From Ruminococcus sp. UBA3280 (lineage in GTDB: Bacteria > Bacillota > Clostridia > Oscillospirales > Ruminococcaceae), in the NCBI GenBank assembly GCA_002362175.1, contig DETU01000034.1, forward strand, positions 1-16,069: a DNA stretch of 16,069 bases, given 5' to 3'. The notes under the pieces are model-generated. The model had not been told where the DNA came from, did no database searches, and was given only the letters and a program-made list of their open reading frames with translations. Below are positions 14,681 to 16,069 of this stretch, in pieces. Numbering within the stretch: the stretch's first letter is position 1; every line of letters starts with the position of its first letter. Both the position numbers and the translations under genes were made by a program.

Positions 14681-14711
14681 AATTATCTGCTGTTTTAGGT
14701 CTTATTATTCA

Positions 14712-14740
14712 CACAAAAAGGACTGCCGGAGCAGTCCTTT
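14712..14740 (-). terminator. Terminator of the signal-peptidase-like gene
   Basis: AAAGGACTGC (14717-14726) and GCAGTCCTTT (14731-14740) form a perfect 10-bp stem with a 4-nt loop, 4 nt beyond the stop codon of the minus-strand gene. On that strand it is followed by TTTTTGTGTG. On the + strand the T-tract is only three bases, so it would terminate rightward RNA less well. Confidence 0.85.
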
Positions 14741-14744
14741 AATA

Positions 14745-15932
14745 TCAGAGCTTTTTCTTTTCGTCCTCAATGATTTTCAGCAAATCGTCAACAGACATAT
14801 TTGAAGCATTTCTCTTGCGTCTGCTTGTTTCTGACCTGCTGATAATATCGGAAATATCAGGTGAACTGCTCTTTTTAGACTCAGCAGAAGCCTTTACTTC
14901 TGATACCGTACTTCTTGAAATTTCCGCATTTTTTGACATTTCGGCAATCTGAGAAGTAGAAATAATTCCCGTATTGTCAATGATAGTTTGATTTTTTATA
15001 TGCTCGGATTCAATTTTCTCAATCGGCTCAACCTTTTCAAGCTTTCTGACGTGAGAACCCTCATATTCATTCTTCCTGCGAATATCCTCTCTTATACTGT
15101 CAGCTGACGGTGCAGGTGAAACACGTCCTGTTGTTTTTGCTGATTCGGGACGGTTTGCCGCTTTGAACTGCATTGTCCTTTCCTTTTCTTTCTGATAGGG
15201 CGAATTGGGATTCACCTTTTTCTGACTGAAATTTTCGGCAATGGACATTTTTTTACGTTCAAGTTCGTCACTCGCCTGAACTTCCTGTGAAGGTTCAAAA
15301 AGAGGTGCGGGCTTTGAAGTATTTTTTTTCTGTGCAGACTTCTTGTTTCCTGATTTGTTTTCCGAAAAATCGAAATTTTCTTCTTCCTCTGCTTCTTCCT
15401 CCTTTGAAGAAATTCTTGAAATGAAGAATACAAGCAGAATTATGCACGGAATTATAAGCTCGGCAACTATTCCCGGTACGCTTCTTGTGAATGTGATAAA
15501 GCTTCCGAGTTCTGTACTTTCGGGATAACCTGTGCAGACAGCTGCAATTTTTTCTTTTGTTATAAGGTCGGTATTATCTTCATGACCGTCATAATAAAGC
15601 TGATATTTTTCAATACCGTCCTCACCCTGAATTATGTTGTATATTCCGCACAAACGGAGATTATTGGGGTCTCCTGCGGGATAACAGAGGACAAGGTCTT
15701 TCTGTGCCACACTTATACCTGCTGCGTCCTTTGCAATAATCGCAGCTCCCGGAGTAACGTCACTTATGCCGTTTGTATCGTTTTCGGTGACAATATAAAA
15801 ATATCTTCCCATAAGATTAGGAGTCTTATTCTGAGAATAGATTATGTTTACAGCAACCGTTACCGCAATAAAAATCACACATATAATTGATATGAAACAT
15901 TTCAGTATGGAAAATCTTTTTTTCTTTTTCAT
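14745..15932 (-). CDS. SipW-like signal-peptidase-fold membrane protein, probable pseudoenzyme, with long charged tail
   Basis: The 395-aa protein has a transmembrane anchor (about 11-31), an extracytoplasmic domain (about 36-150), a second transmembrane segment (about 152-174) and a cytoplasmic low-complexity tail (175-395) rich in Lys, Glu and Ser. The order of elements resembles SipW/ER-type signal peptidases: 'DVTPGAAIIAK' for the box after the nucleophile, 'DGHEDNTDLITKEKIAAVCTG' for the usual 'KGDAN...V....I.GKV' region, and a final membrane helix. However, the expected 'SGSM' nucleophile motif is replaced by 'VTENDT' (48-53), and no 'THR' base motif is seen ('NLRLCGIYNI'), so it is probably inactive. 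The tail ends in 'SVDDLLKIIEDEKKKL', possibly a helical binding motif. It has its own promoter and terminator. The ribosome site AAAGGA is a long 12 nt before ATG 15932. Confidence 0.72.
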   Translation of the reverse strand: MKKKKRFSILKCFISIICVIFIAVTVAVNIIYSQNKTPNLMGRYFYIVTENDTNGISDVTPGAAIIAKDAAGISVAQKDLVLCYPAGDPNNLRLCGIYNIIQGEDGIEKYQLYYDGHEDNTDLITKEKIAAVCTGYPESTELGSFITFTRSVPGIVAELIIPCIILLVFFISRISSKEEEAEEEENFDFSENKSGNKKSAQKKNTSKPAPLFEPSQEVQASDELERKKMSIAENFSQKKVNPNSPYQKEKERTMQFKAANRPESAKTTGRVSPAPSADSIREDIRRKNEYEGSHVRKLEKVEPIEKIESEHIKNQTIIDNTGIISTSQIAEMSKNAEISRSTVSEVKASAESKKSSSPDISDIISRSETSRRKRNASNMSVDDLLKIIEDEKKKL

Positions 15933-15995
15933 AATTATAACCCGTCCTTTTCATTTTTTAAGCCGATTTTATCCGTATCAGAATCAATATATTTT

Positions 15996-16024
15996 ATTAT
16001 ACCACATATTTACAAAGATTTCAA
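15996..16024 (-). promoter_or_regulatory. Sigma-A promoter of the signal-peptidase-like gene
   Basis: On the minus strand TTGAAA (16024-16019), 17-bp spacer and TATAAT (16001-15996), with TGTGG before the -10 (TRTGn). The leader is about 57 nt. Confidence 0.85.
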
Positions 16025-16069
16025 ATATTTCTGATATTTTTTAATATTTTACTTTATTTTCGCGTCTAT

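Overview
The window looks like chromosomal housekeeping and accessory DNA from a low-G+C Gram-positive anaerobe, probably a clostridial gut bacterium of the Ruminococcaceae/Oscillospiraceae kind. This rests on the AT-rich DNA, strong AGGAGG-type ribosome binding sites, sigma-A promoters that often carry the Gram-positive -16 'TRTG' element, an alpha2-type glycyl-tRNA synthetase, and a twin-domain 2-hydroxyacyl-CoA dehydratase activase typical of strict anaerobes. The taxonomic placement is inference; no rRNA or marker comparison was possible. There is no tRNA, rRNA, CRISPR array, IS element, integrase or phage gene.

Left half (1-9163), all on the + strand. (i) A promoter at 56-84 drives a polysaccharide/lipid-type flippase and deoD (purine nucleoside phosphorylase), ended by an intrinsic terminator at 2365-2397. 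(ii) glyS has its own strong promoter with an overlapping 15-bp palindrome, and ends at a terminator at 3951-3974. (iii) A large activase-like ATPase (two BcrAD/BadFG-type domains plus a C-terminal region) is followed by a separate HgdB-like iron-sulfur partner and by phosphatidylserine decarboxylase. The three are tightly spaced and finish at a bidirectional hairpin shared with the oppositely oriented genes.

Right half (9162-14089), - strand. Read in transcription order: a small XRE regulator, a membrane-anchored cyclophilin-like protein lacking the catalytic residues, a lipoprotein with two intact cyclophilin domains, murA (true start is a TTG codon), and an alpha/beta hydrolase. The theme is extracytoplasmic protein folding and envelope synthesis.

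The 14090-14745 interval is the most unusual part. The XRE gene is divergent from an unrecognised 94-aa gene. The rightward promoter has tandem 7-bp repeats 10 bp apart in its spacer, and the resulting leader carries G6 and G7 tracts. A leftward promoter with perfect TTGACA-17-TATAAT sits just beyond the 94-aa gene and would transcribe antisense to it, toward the XRE gene. A further TRTG-type promoter points right into a terminator hairpin. At the far right (14745-15932, - strand) is a membrane protein with a SipW-like signal-peptidase fold that appears to have lost its catalytic residues and gained a long disordered charged tail.

The best candidates for undescribed biology are the XRE/94-aa/antisense promoter switch, the signal-peptidase-like pseudoenzyme, the pseudo-cyclophilin in the XRE operon, and the split twin activase/HgdB pair whose substrate is unknown.
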